Below are positions 10,815 through 27,343 of a stretch of DNA of 64,000 nt, in pieces. Below the pieces are notes generated by a model, which saw only the letters and a list, made by a program, of their open reading frames with translations, searched no databases and was not told the origin of the DNA. The first letter of the stretch is position 1, and each line of letters starts with the position of its first letter. Position numbers and translations under genes: made by a program. Origin of the DNA: Adineta steineri (taxonomy: Eukaryota; Rotifera; Eurotatoria; Adinetida; Adinetidae); NCBI GenBank assembly GCA_905250115.1, contig CAJNOI010000097.1:62001-126000 (forward strand), read 5' to 3'.

Positions 10815-12591
10815 TGCGTCTCTCGTAGAAATATATGAATGTCGTGTGTCTGAATACTTATGCGCACATATAAATGATTGCAATATGTGTATAGTTACGT
10901 TATAGTTTATACAAATAATATTCATGATTGGCCAAATTTTTCTCTTTTTCCCTCTCTTTTTCTCCCCCTCTCTTCCGTGCTTCCGGCATTCTGTACATCA
11001 ATCCTTATTAATTTTCTGTTCGGTTTTTTTCTCCTTGCTCTCACTATGTGAGCGCTGATCTTAATACATATATATATATATATATATGACCATGTACTTT
11101 TATATATCAAAAATTATTACTCTGCATTTGCATGATTTGTTTTATTCCTAATAATAAAATTGGTTTTTTTCTCTTGTATGATCACACATAAAGTGCAAAG
11201 GCAAATGTATAAAGTAATAACAGTCTATTCATACAAATAAGGACCATCGAAATGAATCATAGGTTAAAAGTAACAAGTTTTGCATCCCAAATATCGATTG
11301 AAAGATATACAATGGGTTGTTAAATAAAATGTTTAGATAATAAGCAAAACAGAATCCAGTGAAATACTTCTACCTTAAGATTTTTATTCTAGTAAATATT
11401 TGTATTCATAAAAGGCATCCATTTCATAGAACTTATTTTAGAATTCTTACCAAATCAGACAAGTTCAAGGTATTAATCTCTCGCTCAAATAACACCAGAG
11501 TATTTATGTTTTACGTGTAATATATATCTTTGACCTTTTAATCGTGATTTTATGATATTAAAATATGATTTATTTTTTACATTAGTAGTTAATACCAGGA
11601 CATAAATGTTGTTCTATGTTAGATATGTAATATCAATGAAGTTGTTGGAATGTTAATAGAACAAAATTCTGTTATTAGTATTAACATAAACAGGCTATCA
11701 AATTAACTTGTATCTGATATATATATATTGTATATCATGAAGTTTTAGCATTTAATGTCAAGATAAACAACATGTTTTCTTTACGCTCCGGATTGAAAAC
11801 TTTTATAGATTCAGTAATAATGAAAAATGTTTATGTTTTTTTTTTTTATTAACTTTCTTTTTAGAATATATATATGTATATAAACACACGTTCATTGAGA
11901 TGAAGACAAGACCAATGATGAAGGAGAGGTTTTTTTTTCTTCTTCTAACATATCATCAATTGATCTTGATTTGTGTTGCTTGTGTTAGAGTGAACTTTTT
12001 TTTCGCTTAATAAACCACCCGATGAAAGAAAAGAAAAATGAACGTACAAACACAGCATAAAGAAAATCACATAGGATAAAAAAGCAACAGAAATCTATTA
12101 CAGACAAAAAAAATGAAAGGAGAAAGAAAGAAAAATTTCTCTACTATTTGTCAATAACGAAAATGAAAGAAATTTTTTTTTCTTTTTTTTTTTTAAATAA
12201 AGGTGAATATCAATTACAGAATAGAAAAGAAACGAAAACAGAATGAAATATATATGTATATGTATATATATATATGCGTATATCTGACTGTAATGCATAC
12301 AATAGAATTAAAGACAGCTTTATGATAATTTTTCAAAATGCTGTTAGGCTTTGTCGAGCAATTGTATACACACATACGTACACACAAAATAAAGAAATAT
12401 TTATGATGATGACGAATAAGTGAAATGGATCATGACAAAATACTGAAATAATCTTCATTCAAGGGGAGCAGATTTCGTTTTTTTTTTTTTGAAAAATTTC
12501 ATTCTTTTTTTCTTAGTAACTTCTTATCCTCATTTTTTTTTGGTTTTCTTCTATAATTAAATGTCCATCCACCTGATCATCATCATCATCA
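10815..12591. other. Intergenic DNA
   Basis: AT-rich with (TA)n at about 11067-11086 and 12249-12275, and poly-T/poly-A runs (11839-11848, 12173-12194, 12480-12490). No supported gene. The right end is probably the 3' UTR of LENG8. Confidence 0.5.
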
Positions 12592-15554
12592 TTATTTTTT
12601 TTCAAAAATGGCCCGACTTGCTTTGCAATCAATAGAAGCACCTAATGATGGCTCATCAATCAATGTAAAACCCAATGTACTTAGATGTTTGTGACAAATA
12701 TCACTGGACTCATAAGCCAACATCTGAGTAACAGATTCAATTGGAAGTGTTGGAGCAAACCTTAAATAATACAAAATAAAATATCTATTATCTATATTCA
12801 TTCTAATAACATACCCCCATATTAAAGCTTTGAGCACTTGTTTCCGATAAATATCAATAAAAAGATTAACTAAACAAGAAGCGCGTTGGGGTAGGGACCT
12901 ATATATAATGAAGAAACGAATGTAATTTTTTCGGCGAATTGCCGTGCAAAGATCTAGAGCAAGATCAAGATGTTCAATATCTTTTGCTTTGCTCTTCCCG
13001 TTTGCTGCTGCTATAGTTTTCACTGCATCAATATCAATTAAAATTCGATTTGTTTCTAGAAAACAATATATTATTATAAATCTTCTTCTTTTTTTTTGAT
13101 TCATACTTTTATAATCATTTAGCAGCAACGAGTAGAGCAAACGATAAATAAGAAATTCATTTAAATGTGTACGACTACAACCACTATCATACAATGTTTC
13201 TAATTGTGTTTGACATTGATTAAACTGTTCACGATCACCCTAAAGAAAAACAAAAAATTATCAAAAAAAACGACAAATTTCATAATTCTTACTATTTCAA
13301 GTGCTATACGAGCATTTTCTTCATAAACTAATACAGTAAAATTATTACGTATTGATTGTACCATAAGATCTTGTCGAATACTTCTTAATTGATCACTTAT
13401 ATATGACCATTCTTTACTCAATCTATATTTATTCATAACAAAAGAAAACGCACGTTCAAGAACGGATAATGGACGAATTGTTAATGGATCAGCTTCCTAA
13501 AAATTTGATTTTACGATATATATCTACAACAATCTTAAATGAACTTACACTTGTTAAACGTAAATAATTCTTTTCTAATTTTTGACATGTGCCAACCAAG
13601 GCTTTGCTATTTTCACTTACTGTATTTGATGTACCAGGTGCTTGAATCTATAGATAATATAAATGATTTTAATATGAAGAAAATCAATGCAAAAATAGAA
13701 TTTACTGGTTTGATGACTGTTGATGTTGGTTCATTGATAAATCGATTCCGACGTTTTTCTAATTGTGCAGAATTAACAGGTTTATTTCTATAGAAAAAAA
13801 GAAATGTAATTTTATATTCTTCATGTAAAAATTTAATTTACTCTTCTAATTGAACTTTTTTGTTGGGTTTTTTTGCTCGACGAGGTTTTCTCGAACGTTT
13901 ACGACCGGTAGGAAATAATTGTGAACTTGCTACATTTCTAATAAATTATAAGAAATGAGATTATTTGTTGTTCTATTGTTGAATGTTTTACTTTTGTCGA
14001 CTATTTGAATCTTTATCACTTGTCGAAGATGATGATGACGATGATGAGGATGAAGATGAGGATGAACGTTTACGTGATGATGTTGTTTCATCATCGTCAT
14101 CATCATCATCATTATTTCCAAAAGCACGTTGAACTGATTCCGATGTTACTGTTCGAAGTTTATTTAAACGAATTAAATCTTCACGTTGTTTATTTTCACT
14201 ATATGCAGATTTAGCTAGTTGAAGTAAACTTGAATTGGTTGAATCAAACGTATTGGAACGTACATTCGATGATAATTCAGGACGAAGAAGAAATCTACAT
14301 CAACAAATATTTATAGACGAAAACATTAATAAAAAACTGTCACTTACTCAGGTATTGGTTTATGTAACCAATCGATAGTTGTAACAAGATTCTTTTGAAA
14401 TGCATCAACAAGAACACCTTGAAACCATTCTTCAGCTTGAGAACGTAATAAATTTGTTTTACAATAAGTTTCAATTGATTGCCAATATATCCTATAAATT
14501 TATCAGATTTTAAAAAAAAATCCTATATTTAATTTTTAGTAAAATTACTTTAACGTATCAGGCCATTTTTGTCTATCACAGGCTAATTTAAATGCTTGGA
14601 CAGCACTCATAACTGTTCGTGGTTCATTACCATTTGTTGTATCCATCATTGTATCATCATGACGATTTTCCGGTGGAGTCGCCATTGGTGTCGGATATGA
14701 AGGTAATGATGACATTTGTTGTTTAGGTGGTGAAGAAAAACGAGTACGTCTTCCTGATTTATTTGCTGGTGTTTGAGGACGAGTATTTAGATTAAATCGT
14801 ATGCTTGATTGTTGTGGTCTTGTTTGAACATTATTTGATGATGGTGGTGGAACATTATTATACGATGGATATTGTTGATTATTATTATTATTTGCTGGAA
14901 ATCGAGCTCGATATGATTGTTGAACTTGTCTCGGTCGAAATTTTGGAGATGAAGCTAAAATAATAATATATAATGTAAACAAAAAATGTTCTATGATGTA
15001 CATTCTTCTTACTTGGTGTTTGCCAATTCGATGGTGTTGTATTCATATTTTGTTGTTGAGAATTATAACCATTCGAAGAATTATTTACCGGTGGTGGTAC
15101 AGGAGCTGGAGTTGGTTGTTGTTGTTGATTACTAAATGATTGATAAAGTTGATTTTGATAAGCAGCAACTTGTTGTGCTTGTTGTACCTGTTGAAATAAT
15201 GTCCATTGTAATGCCCAATCTTGATACATATCTTGAGTGGGTACAGGTGGAGGTGGAACACTCATATCAAATTTTGGTAATGTTGAAACAGGAGGTGGTG
15301 GAAGAGATAAATCAGTATTCTAAAAGAAAAGAAAGATTATTTTTTGTTTTATTCTAAGCAAAAAAAAATAATCTTACGGAATTTGGTAGTGGAGGAGGAG
15401 GAGGTGGTAGTGGCGGTTGTACAGAATCTGATGGTGGGGGTGGAGGTAATGTCATTGTACTCATGAGAGGTACTGGCGATTGATTGTTACCATTGGTATT
15501 GAAATAACCTGAAAAGAAGGCGGAATTAGATGCCGCGCTTGTTGTGTGTGACAT
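12592..15554 (-). CDS. LENG8: LENG8-like SAC3/GANP-family protein
   Basis: Twelve exons: 15378-15554, 15013-15319, 14549-14954, 14348-14491, 13992-14294, 13842-13937, 13706-13787, 13549-13647, 13293-13496, 13107-13239, 12815-13055 and 12592-12760, totalling 786 aa, close to animal LENG8. The N-terminal half is Pro/Gln/Asn-rich (PPPPPP, QQQQ) and predicted disordered. A central Ser/Asp-rich region is followed by the basic RKRSRKPRRAKKPNKK, a likely nuclear localisation signal. The C-terminal third carries the SAC3/GANP helical domain: EADPLTIRPLSVLERAF, then SIRNNFTVLVYEENARIALE, and ends near GFTLIDEPSLGASIDCKASRA. Family members act in nuclear mRNA processing and export; this assignment rests on the conserved SAC3 block. 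Very high confidence in the family. Confidence 0.92.
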
Positions 15555-17341
15555 TGATTAAACAAAAAAAAATTGCACAATACTATTTGTTTGAATGAAC
15601 GTCAATATGTGTTAAGAGAGAAGATAATATATGTAATTCAGACGATTGAAATAAATGAATTCGTCAGTTTAGACATGTATGTATAATGAATCGAAGAATA
15701 ATAAATAAAAAGGCTAAAGAAATGTGCGAATGGCGCGTGTTTGTCGATAGATGTCAGATGTTGTAAGAAAAATATTTGATTAGTTTATTATTATTTCCAA
15801 TAACAGATAAGTTGCTTCATATTTTTTCAGTTCTGAGAAATAGGAACGGGAAAAGGTTTTTGCTTTATAGTATTTGATCAACCGACTGAATTGATGTGTA
15901 ATGCATAAATGAAGGTTATTATATCTATTCGAGAAAAATAAATGAAGGTTGTTTCCGTGAATGTTTTCTTTTTTTTTCTTCTTATCATATTTCATTTTTT
16001 TAAAGAGGATATATTTATTAGAGTGTTCTGGAGATATATTTTTTTTCCTTTCAAAAAACAGACGAACATCTGGTTTATATGATGACTGCAAAATGTATGT
16101 GTGTAGACAAAAAAGAAAAAAAATATTATGATAATTAGCTTTTCTCATGTACTTTTTCTACTTGGGTTTTTTGTTTGATCACTTGTATTATCTACGTTGA
16201 TGATTGTTTCTCTTACAATCGTTTCTTTTTTTTTTCTTCTTTTCTATTTAGTCGTATAACGGACGTAGAAAAAGAGACGAACGCATTTTTTTCTTCTTCT
16301 GCTGTCTTTGTCTATACTGTTGTTGCAGAAAAATATCGGGAAGAACGAACGTCGTCGCCATCGACGACGATAAAGACCAGTTTACAATAAGAATAAAGGT
16401 TTTTTCTTTATGTACGCTGTTCGTTTGCGTGTCATATTGATTTCGTTCTTTTTTTTTTATTCTTATAATAAAAATAGTTTAACTTTTCTTTTTTTTTTCT
16501 TTTTCTCTCTTTTTAAATCAAATACATATGTATATATATATATATATATATATTAACAAAAATCGATGATGACAGATTGTAACAACAGTTAAAGTAAATG
16601 TCAAGGTCATTTCATTTTTCTCTCTCTCTTTTTTTTTTATTATATTCTTTTAATTTCTAGAAATTACTAATAATATAGAAGAATTTCATTTATGACTAAT
16701 TTATTTTTCTATGTAATTTCCTGTTTTTTTAAAAATTTTTGTCACATCATTATTTGATATACTAATTTTTAAACAATTGTACACCTGAGATATCATGTAC
16801 TGATCGGTTGAATGCTCCGATCGTTTTTCTGCTTCTATAACATGTACAGAAGAGAAGAAAAAAAAAATCAAAGATTGTTTTTTTGAGATAGAAAAAAAAA
16901 CTTTCCAGTATTTTTGAGATTATTATCATTGATATAGGGCTCATATTATTTTGTTATTTTTAAATATATATCCCACTCCTTGTCATTCATATCCTGACGT
17001 ATTTTCTTTTTCTAATTTAGATTTATTTATATTTATTAACCAGGTTGTTTATTCATTACTTGACTGCAATACACGCGACATATTTTGTACATTTATATAA
17101 TATTGAATTGAATCCACCTACGTATTATTTGTCTTTCGATACAAGGTTGATTGACGTATTTCTAGCTTTATTTCAAAGTCAATCGTTACCTTTATCATCG
17201 TTTCTTTTTTTGTCTTTTTATCGATTAACGTGAATAAAATACTCATTAAATGCAATTTAGGTAATATTATATATTGTATAAACGCAAATATATAAACACA
17301 TTTCTGTGTGTGTTATTATTGATCTTAACTAGCAAATAGTG
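15555..17341. other. Divergent intergenic region between LENG8 and the EGR gene
   Basis: Holds the promoters of two diverging genes. Long T tracts (16213-16222, 16449-16457, 16491-16498) and an (AT)n run at about 16524-16552. No supported coding sequence. Confidence 0.5.
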
Positions 17342-20413
<3,072 letters not shown>

Positions 20414-20924
20414 AAATTCTATTTATTTTCTCTTTTTGTTTTAATTTTTGTTTTTGAAAATAATTTATCATGTTAACATTGAGATAGAGAAAAGGAAATA
20501 TTATATATACAAAAAGAACAGTGATTTATATTATCTTTCTTTTTATTTTTTGTGAGTGTATAAAAACAGTGATACGATCAAATAATACGTGTTCTCTTTT
20601 TGTTTTGAAACAAATTCTCTGTGTATATGTATCTGTTAACAGTACATCTCACAGTGAATCTATACTATATTTATGTTTTTCGTTGTTCTTTATGTATATT
20701 TTTTTTTCTTCGTTTTTTTTCTTCTTGAGGACATCAGACATATGTAGATGTTCGCTTTTTTGTTGTTTTTTACTTCATTACATATTGTTCAATCACAATC
20801 ATCAACATCATTCTCATTTAAAATTTCTATACATAAATATATACATATATTTATTTTAATTTAACATCATTTGAAAAAACAAAAATCTTTATTTTATTTA
20901 TTATATGTTTCAAGATACATTGAA

Positions 20925-21575
20925 ATGAATTGGTTACCACCTGCGTCACGTCGTCTTGCACTGACTCTTTTATTGATATTCTCTGTTATTTTAGTACGAT
21001 CAGCGATTAAACCATATGATTCTTTTGTATGGCTTCTGGAAGTTTTACCAGCAATTGTTGGTATTTTTGTAATGATTCTTGTATCACCAAATTTCCGTTT
21101 TACAAATCTCGTTACGATACTTGTTTTTATTCATTGTCTTATTTTAACTGTAGGTGCACATTATACTTATGCTGAAGTACCACTTTTTCATAAACTTCGA
21201 GAGATATTTCATATGAAACGAAATAATTATGATAAAGTTGGTCATTTTGCTCAAGGTTTTATACCTGTACTTATTGTACGTGAAATAATTATAAGATTAC
21301 GAATTTTATCACCAAATATTAGTAAATATTGGTTACCATATATATGTGTATCAGTAACATTAAGTTACTCGGCTATATATGAATTAATTGAATGGGCTGT
21401 TGCAGAATTAACTGGTGAATCAGCTGATGCTTTTCTTGGTACACAAGGATATATTTGGGATACACAAAGTGATATGTTTTGTTGTTTAATTGGTTCAATT
21501 CTTTCGTTAGTATTATTAACGAATTTACACGATAAATCCCTTCGACGTGTCGAACAAATGGAGAAAAAAAATTAA
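20925..21575 (+). CDS. yjdF-like: YjdF-like (DUF2238) integral membrane protein, intronless
   Basis: A single uninterrupted 216-aa reading frame starting at ATG 20925 (an earlier in-frame ATG at 20871 is less likely). About six hydrophobic segments are visible. The central motif NNYDKVGHFAQGF and the later IYELIEWAVAELTGESADAF with GTQGYIWDTQSDMFC are hallmarks of the bacterial YjdF/DUF2238 family, whose biochemical role is unknown. Length matches bacterial homologues (about 210 aa). Nearly every other gene here has introns, and this family is mainly bacterial, so horizontal acquisition is likely. Codon use is AT-rich like its neighbours, which suggests an old transfer. Confidence 0.88.
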   Translation: MNWLPPASRRLALTLLLIFSVILVRSAIKPYDSFVWLLEVLPAIVGIFVMILVSPNFRFTNLVTILVFIHCLILTVGAHYTYAEVPLFHKLREIFHMKRNNYDKVGHFAQGFIPVLIVREIIIRLRILSPNISKYWLPYICVSVTLSYSAIYELIEWAVAELTGESADAFLGTQGYIWDTQSDMFCCLIGSILSLVLLTNLHDKSLRRVEQMEKKN

Positions 21576-22657
21576 CAATAATATACAGTGGTTTACAAAA
21601 AAGAATTGGAATAAATCTTTAGCCGGTGACAAACTCTAATTCAACTGTTTTCAAAAACAATTTCTCTTATTTAGTAATTACTAATGTATAGTCTTAGAAT
21701 ATCATATTTAATATTTGATTTATTTTCCTTTTCATTTACTAACCGAGAAATATATGTTTTTAATCAAACTTATTATAATTTTTTCAATAATAATATCCAA
21801 TTGTATACAAATACTAACCGGTTTTGCTGATGGCAATAGTGAATTCATACTGTTTTCGTCATTTTTCAATAAACCCTTCCACTACTGCCTCTTTATTTCA
21901 GCTGAATTTTATGTTAATTATAGCAATGTTATTCTTGTATATTAGAAGATTTTGCTGGCAGAATGAATTCCCATTGTTCAATAATGTAATACAGAAATAT
22001 GATGTGATTTTAGACTATCAGTCTTTACTACATCAGGCTATCATTGTACAACGATAAAATAGAAAAATGAATAAAATGCATCAATAATTTTAGTAGACAG
22101 TCTGGTAAGTATAAATCCACAATAACCGCGCACAAAAAATCTTAAGAGAATCCAAAGAACATTGAATTTTTGTACTGAGCGGTAAATGTAATTGGCTATT
22201 TTTGATCTTTATTTCATATGTTAATTTATTTACATATATCATACATAATTTAAATAGTTTACTAAATTTTGATATTTGACAAAATCTCTAATGATGATGA
22301 AATCAATGCAATTCAATAGAGCGAATCAGGTAAAATAGGATAATAACAAAACATCACGTTCTATTGACTTTACCTAAGCGATATTCAAATCATTAATTTT
22401 CTAGCAGAGACTATTCACAAAGGTTCCGAATTTGCAAGTATGGTATCCAAAAATTGCGTATCCGTATTCTATAATTATCTTTTTTTCGCATCACAATTTA
22501 TTTACTGAAAGCCAACAGACGCCCTTCTCTATCGTTGTAATATACGTCATGTTATTATACCACGCGAACGATTGTAGAGAAAAACGCCTACGATATAAAT
22601 AAATGAGTACAAACAGGTAATTATTCAGTTTAATCGTTATTTATTTACAATATACTA
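21576..22657. other. Intergenic DNA
   Basis: About 1.1 kb of AT-rich sequence with no supported exon. Two overlapping short open frames near 21715-22057 lack start context, splice partners or recognisable motifs. Confidence 0.5.
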
Positions 22658-23532
22658 ATGCCTTCAGAATCTACTGATCCTCATGACAGGGTTGCGAACA
22701 ACCAGAATACTGCTCTACTTCTCATCGATATTATTAACCATTTCGAATTCGAAGACAATGAAGGTTTAATAGATAAAAATAAATATTTTTTTCGAACAAA
22801 AAATTTATATTTTTCTTTTAAGAATTATTAGAAACAATTGATGAAATGGGTAAACATATTGCTTCTTTAAAAGAAGCAGCATATAAAGCTGGTATACCAG
22901 TAATTTATGTTAATGATAATTTTGGTAAATGGAGATCAGATTTTCATACTGTGACTGACTATGTTATCAAAGAAAATACACGTGGTATGAAATTTATTAA
23001 ATTTTGTTTATTTCATTTTCTTTTATTTCTTAGGAAAACATCTAGCAGAATTATTATTACCAAATGATGAAGATTGTATGTTTGAAAAAAAATGATTCGA
23101 ATTTTAATTTTCTAAATATTAAATTTCTTTAGATTTTATTCTTAAACCAAAACATTCAGGATTTTATTGTACACCACTTGATATATTACTTAATCAGCTA
23201 GGCATTAAAACTTTAATACTTACTGGTTTAGCTGGAAATTGTTGTGTTTTATTTACAGCTAATGATGCTTATATGAGAAATTTTAAATTAATAATTCCAA
23301 AAGATTGTATTGGTTCGAATACAAGAAAAGTAAATAAAAATTTTGTTGAATAATTTTTTTTCTTCTAAAGTTTTATTATTTAAAGGAAAATGATCAAGCA
23401 TTAAAACAAATGGAGTGTATATTAAAAGCTGATACACGATCATCAACAGAAATAATAAAGGAATTTAAAAATATGAAACCAAAGAAAAAGATCGATGATG
23501 AAAAAAAATCATCCGAAATTATAAGAAAATAA
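22658..23532 (+). CDS. Isochorismatase-fold (cysteine) hydrolase
   Basis: Five exons, 22658-22763, 22823-22984, 23034-23075, 23133-23329 and 23386-23532, give 217 aa. The isochorismatase-like fold is clear: LLLIDIINHFEF (catalytic Asp), KPKHSGFYCTPLDILL (catalytic Lys) and LAGNCCVLFTANDAYMR (catalytic Cys after the non-proline GN). This D-K-C triad is used by nicotinamidases, N-carbamoyl-sarcosine amidase-like enzymes and isochorismatases. Length fits the family. The C-terminus ends in a Lys-rich tail (PKKKIDDEKKSSEIIRK) not typical of bacterial members. Exact substrate cannot be told from sequence. Close homologues are mainly bacterial and fungal, so an old transfer with intron gain is possible, though the fold also occurs in animals (ISOC1/2). 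Confidence 0.88.
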
Positions 23533-24038
23533 TATCGATTTATATTAGATTTTTTTATGTATCTACATTTCCTTTTTTGACTTGATCTTAATAAAATGAA
23601 AACAACTGTTTAGTGGAATAGATTTGTAGTTTAAAGAAAAAGAAAGGCAACTTTTTATTATATGAATAGTTGAATCAGTTATGTATTATCCGAACATTTA
23701 CTCAATTGTAACACAAATCAATAGCATCTAAACATGAGGTTATAGTTTTCCGCATGATTCAGAATAGTATATAACTAATTATAGTTAAATTACACACGTT
23801 GGTACTCTAGAAAAAAAATTATTTAGTTCGGAATTGTTTTTTAAAAACCAGTTTCTTTTTTATCAGTCACCGTTATTGTCGACGTTGACGTTTGACTTTC
23901 GTCATGTGGCAATTTTCCAATGATAGTCGTTCTCTATTGTCATTGGTTAAATATTTTCATCAATCAAATTTTTTCTTCATATATATTATTATATCACTTA
24001 CTAATACGTCTATTTCATTTATATATTTCTTAATAAAA

Positions 24039-26385
24039 ATGGATGTTATTTTAATCCTTGCTATTACACTTCTTTTTATCTTTCTTGGAGCTTTATTTTG
24101 GGCTAAAAAACGTCAATCAGGTATTATTTGATCGACTATTATTATTTAAATATTGAACTATTCAAAACCTAGGACAAAATGAAGAGCGTGAACCTGCTCC
24201 TGTTCAACGACGATTAGGTCCTGTTGATGATGCTCGACCAAGAGCTGCACAAATTCGTCGCCGTAGATTCGATCCAGCACATAGATATGATGCTGGTGCA
24301 CAAAATGATAATAATGACGATCCAGGTATATATTTCAAAATCTTTAATGATCGAATTTTTAATCAAAAATTTTCTTAGAGGAATTTGATCCAACAACAAT
24401 GGATGATACAGTAGAAATCGATTCTAAGATGGGCACAAAAAAACGATTAAAATTAGAAGCAAAAGCTGAAAAAAGACAACAACGTGAAGTAAATAAATCG
24501 AATATGATCAAATATTTAATTTTATTTTCAAAATATTTTTAGCAAGAATTAGTTGAACGTAAAGAAAGAAAAGAACGAGATGATAAATTTGCTGAAGAAC
24601 GACGAAATAAAGAATTAGAAGAAGAACAACGTGAAAAAGAACAAGTAAGAATTAATAAAATAATTATTTATCATAATGAATAATTTGATTTTAGGAAGAA
24701 GAAGAACGACGAAAAAAAGAAGAACGTGAACGAAAAGAATATGAAGAATATCTTGAATTAAAAAAAGCATTCACTATTGAAGAAGAAGGTCATGATCAAA
24801 ATCCAGATGATGCTGATGTATAGAAATATATCATTTTAAATTTAATATATATTTTTCAAAATCTTTCTATTTAGAATGAATCAGTATTGAATCAATTCGT
24901 TGAATATATTAAAACGGCTAAATTTATGTATCTTGATGAATTAGCTGCACAATTTAAACTACGAACTCAGGTATAATAAATTTTTCGAGTTTCATTTGCT
25001 TGAAGATGATAATTTCAATATCTAGAAACAACAAAAAACAAACTTTCCTTCGTCTTTTCAGTATTAGTTAGAATGAATGATTCTAGACATAGATGACTTT
25101 CGCGATTTCTAATAGACTATGTGTCAGAATATACAAGATCAACTTTGCCTACCCTTAGTGACATTTAGGGATTTTGAAGTTAAAAATGATTCTCTTTCAC
25201 AGTGTTAAATTCAACTCGATAAGACTAGGGTACGGCGGTTTCAAAAAAATTGAACCAAAAACCGAACCGGAACCGTGGTTCCGGTTCCGGGTAATTCTTG
25301 GAACCGCCGTACTTTAGATAAGACTAGTCTGATTTTGTAAGGTTTAATAAGTTAATCGAATACGATTCATAGATTACTATTAGATTTTAATTGTGATAAA
25401 AATTTTGACACATGTTTTAAAATATATCACACTCTAAGTAATCGTTACTATTCCCTGTTACCCAGACAGACAAAACTAAAAAAAACGGAGAAATACGTGT
25501 AGAAATTTTTAAATTTTAACGAAAATAAAATCCGGAAAAGCGCACATTTTCACGATTTTTATCTTCGTTAATTTTGTCTATTGTGATTAACGTGGTAAAA
25601 CTCACAAAATAACGTGTAAAACCACGTTAAATTTCGCGTTTCAGCGAGTAATTACGGAGTAAATTTTAACGCAATAGAACGCTTTCTGAAAAATTGCGTA
25701 GAAACGCGTTAAGAATTCGTAAAAACGGTGTTTTTACAACGGTCTACCGTTAAGACGCTGTGTATAAGCTGTTTGAATGCGTTTTTTTAAAGATCATGTC
25801 TGCCTGGGTAGCTGTTGTATTAAATATGAACAAAATAAATCTATATATCCTTGGGTTTTCTTTTAAAGTTGTTCTTAGTAGTGGAACTAAGTTATTCATA
25901 AACATCAATGCAAATGTTAATTCTTTAATTTTTAAGAGTAATGGTTCTTGACAGAATCAAGATGTATTTAAGTTTGTATGTAATCAAACCTATCCTAGTT
26001 CTAAGATTTCCTGTGGCATATAAAAGTAGAGAATAGAAGAGTAGTAAAAAGGAATTAGTGATCCGATAAAGAATAGATTACACTATTGTACTTGTTAGCG
26101 TATGTTATGCAATTATAATACAAAGAAATGTTTCATTTATTGTAGGATGTTATTGATCGATTAAAATATCTTGAAGAATCAGGCGTTATAACTGGTTTAT
26201 TTGACGATCGTGGTAAATATATATATTTAACACGTGATGAAATGGATCGTGTAACAAAAGCAATTCGTCAACGTGGTCGAATATCATTTAGTGACTTATC
26301 AAAAATAAGTAATGAACTTATTGATTTTAGTGGAACACGAACTGTCAATGATAAATTATTAGAAACTGATGATACAGCAAGTTAA
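24039..26385 (+). CDS. DDRGK1: DDRGK1 (UFBP1), UFMylation adaptor of the ER membrane
   Basis: Seven exons: 24039-24120, 24173-24325, 24379-24488, 24543-24644, 24695-24817, 24875-24970 and 26146-26385, total 301 aa, as in animal DDRGK1. The N-terminus [20 protein letters not shown] is the ER membrane anchor. A long charged Glu/Lys/Arg helix follows (about residues 90-185), then the winged-helix/PCI-like C-terminal domain with the name-giving DDRGK motif near residue 241. It is known to recruit the UFL1 ligase to the ER for UFM1 conjugation, notably at stalled ribosomes. Intron 6 is 1,175 nt and contains two inverted-repeat elements (25229-25316, 25459-25810); all other introns are 50-60 nt. 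Confidence 0.95.
25229..25316. mobile_element. 88-bp foldback element in DDRGK1 intron 6
   Basis: Ends are inverted copies of GTACGGCGGTT, and the middle is a GC-rich near-palindrome (ccggaaccg/tggttccgg). Both flanks carry the direct repeat GATAAGACTAG (25218-25228 and 25317-25327), which looks like a target-site duplication. Too small to encode anything. GC content stands out from the AT-rich intron. Confidence 0.75.
25459..25810. mobile_element. 352-bp inverted-repeat element (MITE-like) in DDRGK1 intron 6
   Basis: Terminal inverted repeats TACCCAGACAGACA (25459-25472) and its complement at 25797-25810 agree at 13 of 14 positions. The outermost bases are TA, so a TA target site (mariner-type) is possible, but this is not decisive. 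The interior has no credible reading frame and is rich in aacg/cgtt motifs unlike the surrounding intron. Confidence 0.65.
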
Positions 26386-27343
26386 TAAAAAAAATATATA
26401 TCTTGTTCTCACCGTTTAATTCTTATATTTATTTTGGAAGAAAAAAAAATTTTTGTTTTTGATTTTGATCTCCGTAAATAACAAGATAAAGAAAAAATTT
26501 TATAATCTTGTTTTTTCTTTGATCCAAATGATCTATATTTATATCATCATATATAGATGAATATGATAAAGTAAACGAGACATAATTTTATGGTATACAA
26601 ATTTAGCACTAAGTACTAATAACAAATGATGAAGAACATTCCGTATTTGGTACAAATAAATTATGACATAATCTTTTCTAGATCGGGATTATCACATCTA
26701 AAAATTTAAAGTAAATCAACAGAGGTTGTATTTCTTGTCACGCATGTATTAAGGATTATTCATCCAAATAAAAAGACGTAAAAATAGATTAATGATTTTT
26801 GTTTTACATACTTTTACACCAATCATAAATTACCTTGAACAATCTTTCATCATATAGTTTTGTATAGAAAGGTATGTTCGTATTCATCGAATCGAAAAGC
26901 AAAAAATAAGAAATACAACCGAAATCATATTATACGTTTTTTGTCATACATTTTCCCATCTAACCCACCTTCATCGTACTTATTTGATATTTATAACTTC
27001 GTTCGAGGTACGCGCAGTGCGTATTTTTTCTTATGGTTGATGTTATTTTAGGATATTTTACATAAGCTAGTTTGATATATTATAACTTTCTCTTTTACTC
27101 AATATTCTTCTATTATCTATAAACGACGATTAAGTTTTAATGAAAATATATACACAAACTAATTCTAAAGGGTTAGTATGACTGTAAAATATGATTTATA
27201 ATTAGTAGTAAACAAATTTTAAGATATTAATTTTATACTTGATTGCAAGAACGATTAGAAAAATAAAGTATTCTATTGGTTACACTATTCATTCAATCGT
27301 AGCTGACTACTGATAAACGACCTTTAAATTCAAAGTCTATCAT
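26386..27343. other. Intergenic DNA
   Basis: About 960 bp, AT-rich, no supported gene. Probably the DDRGK1 3' UTR and the promoter of the acyltransferase gene. Confidence 0.5.
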
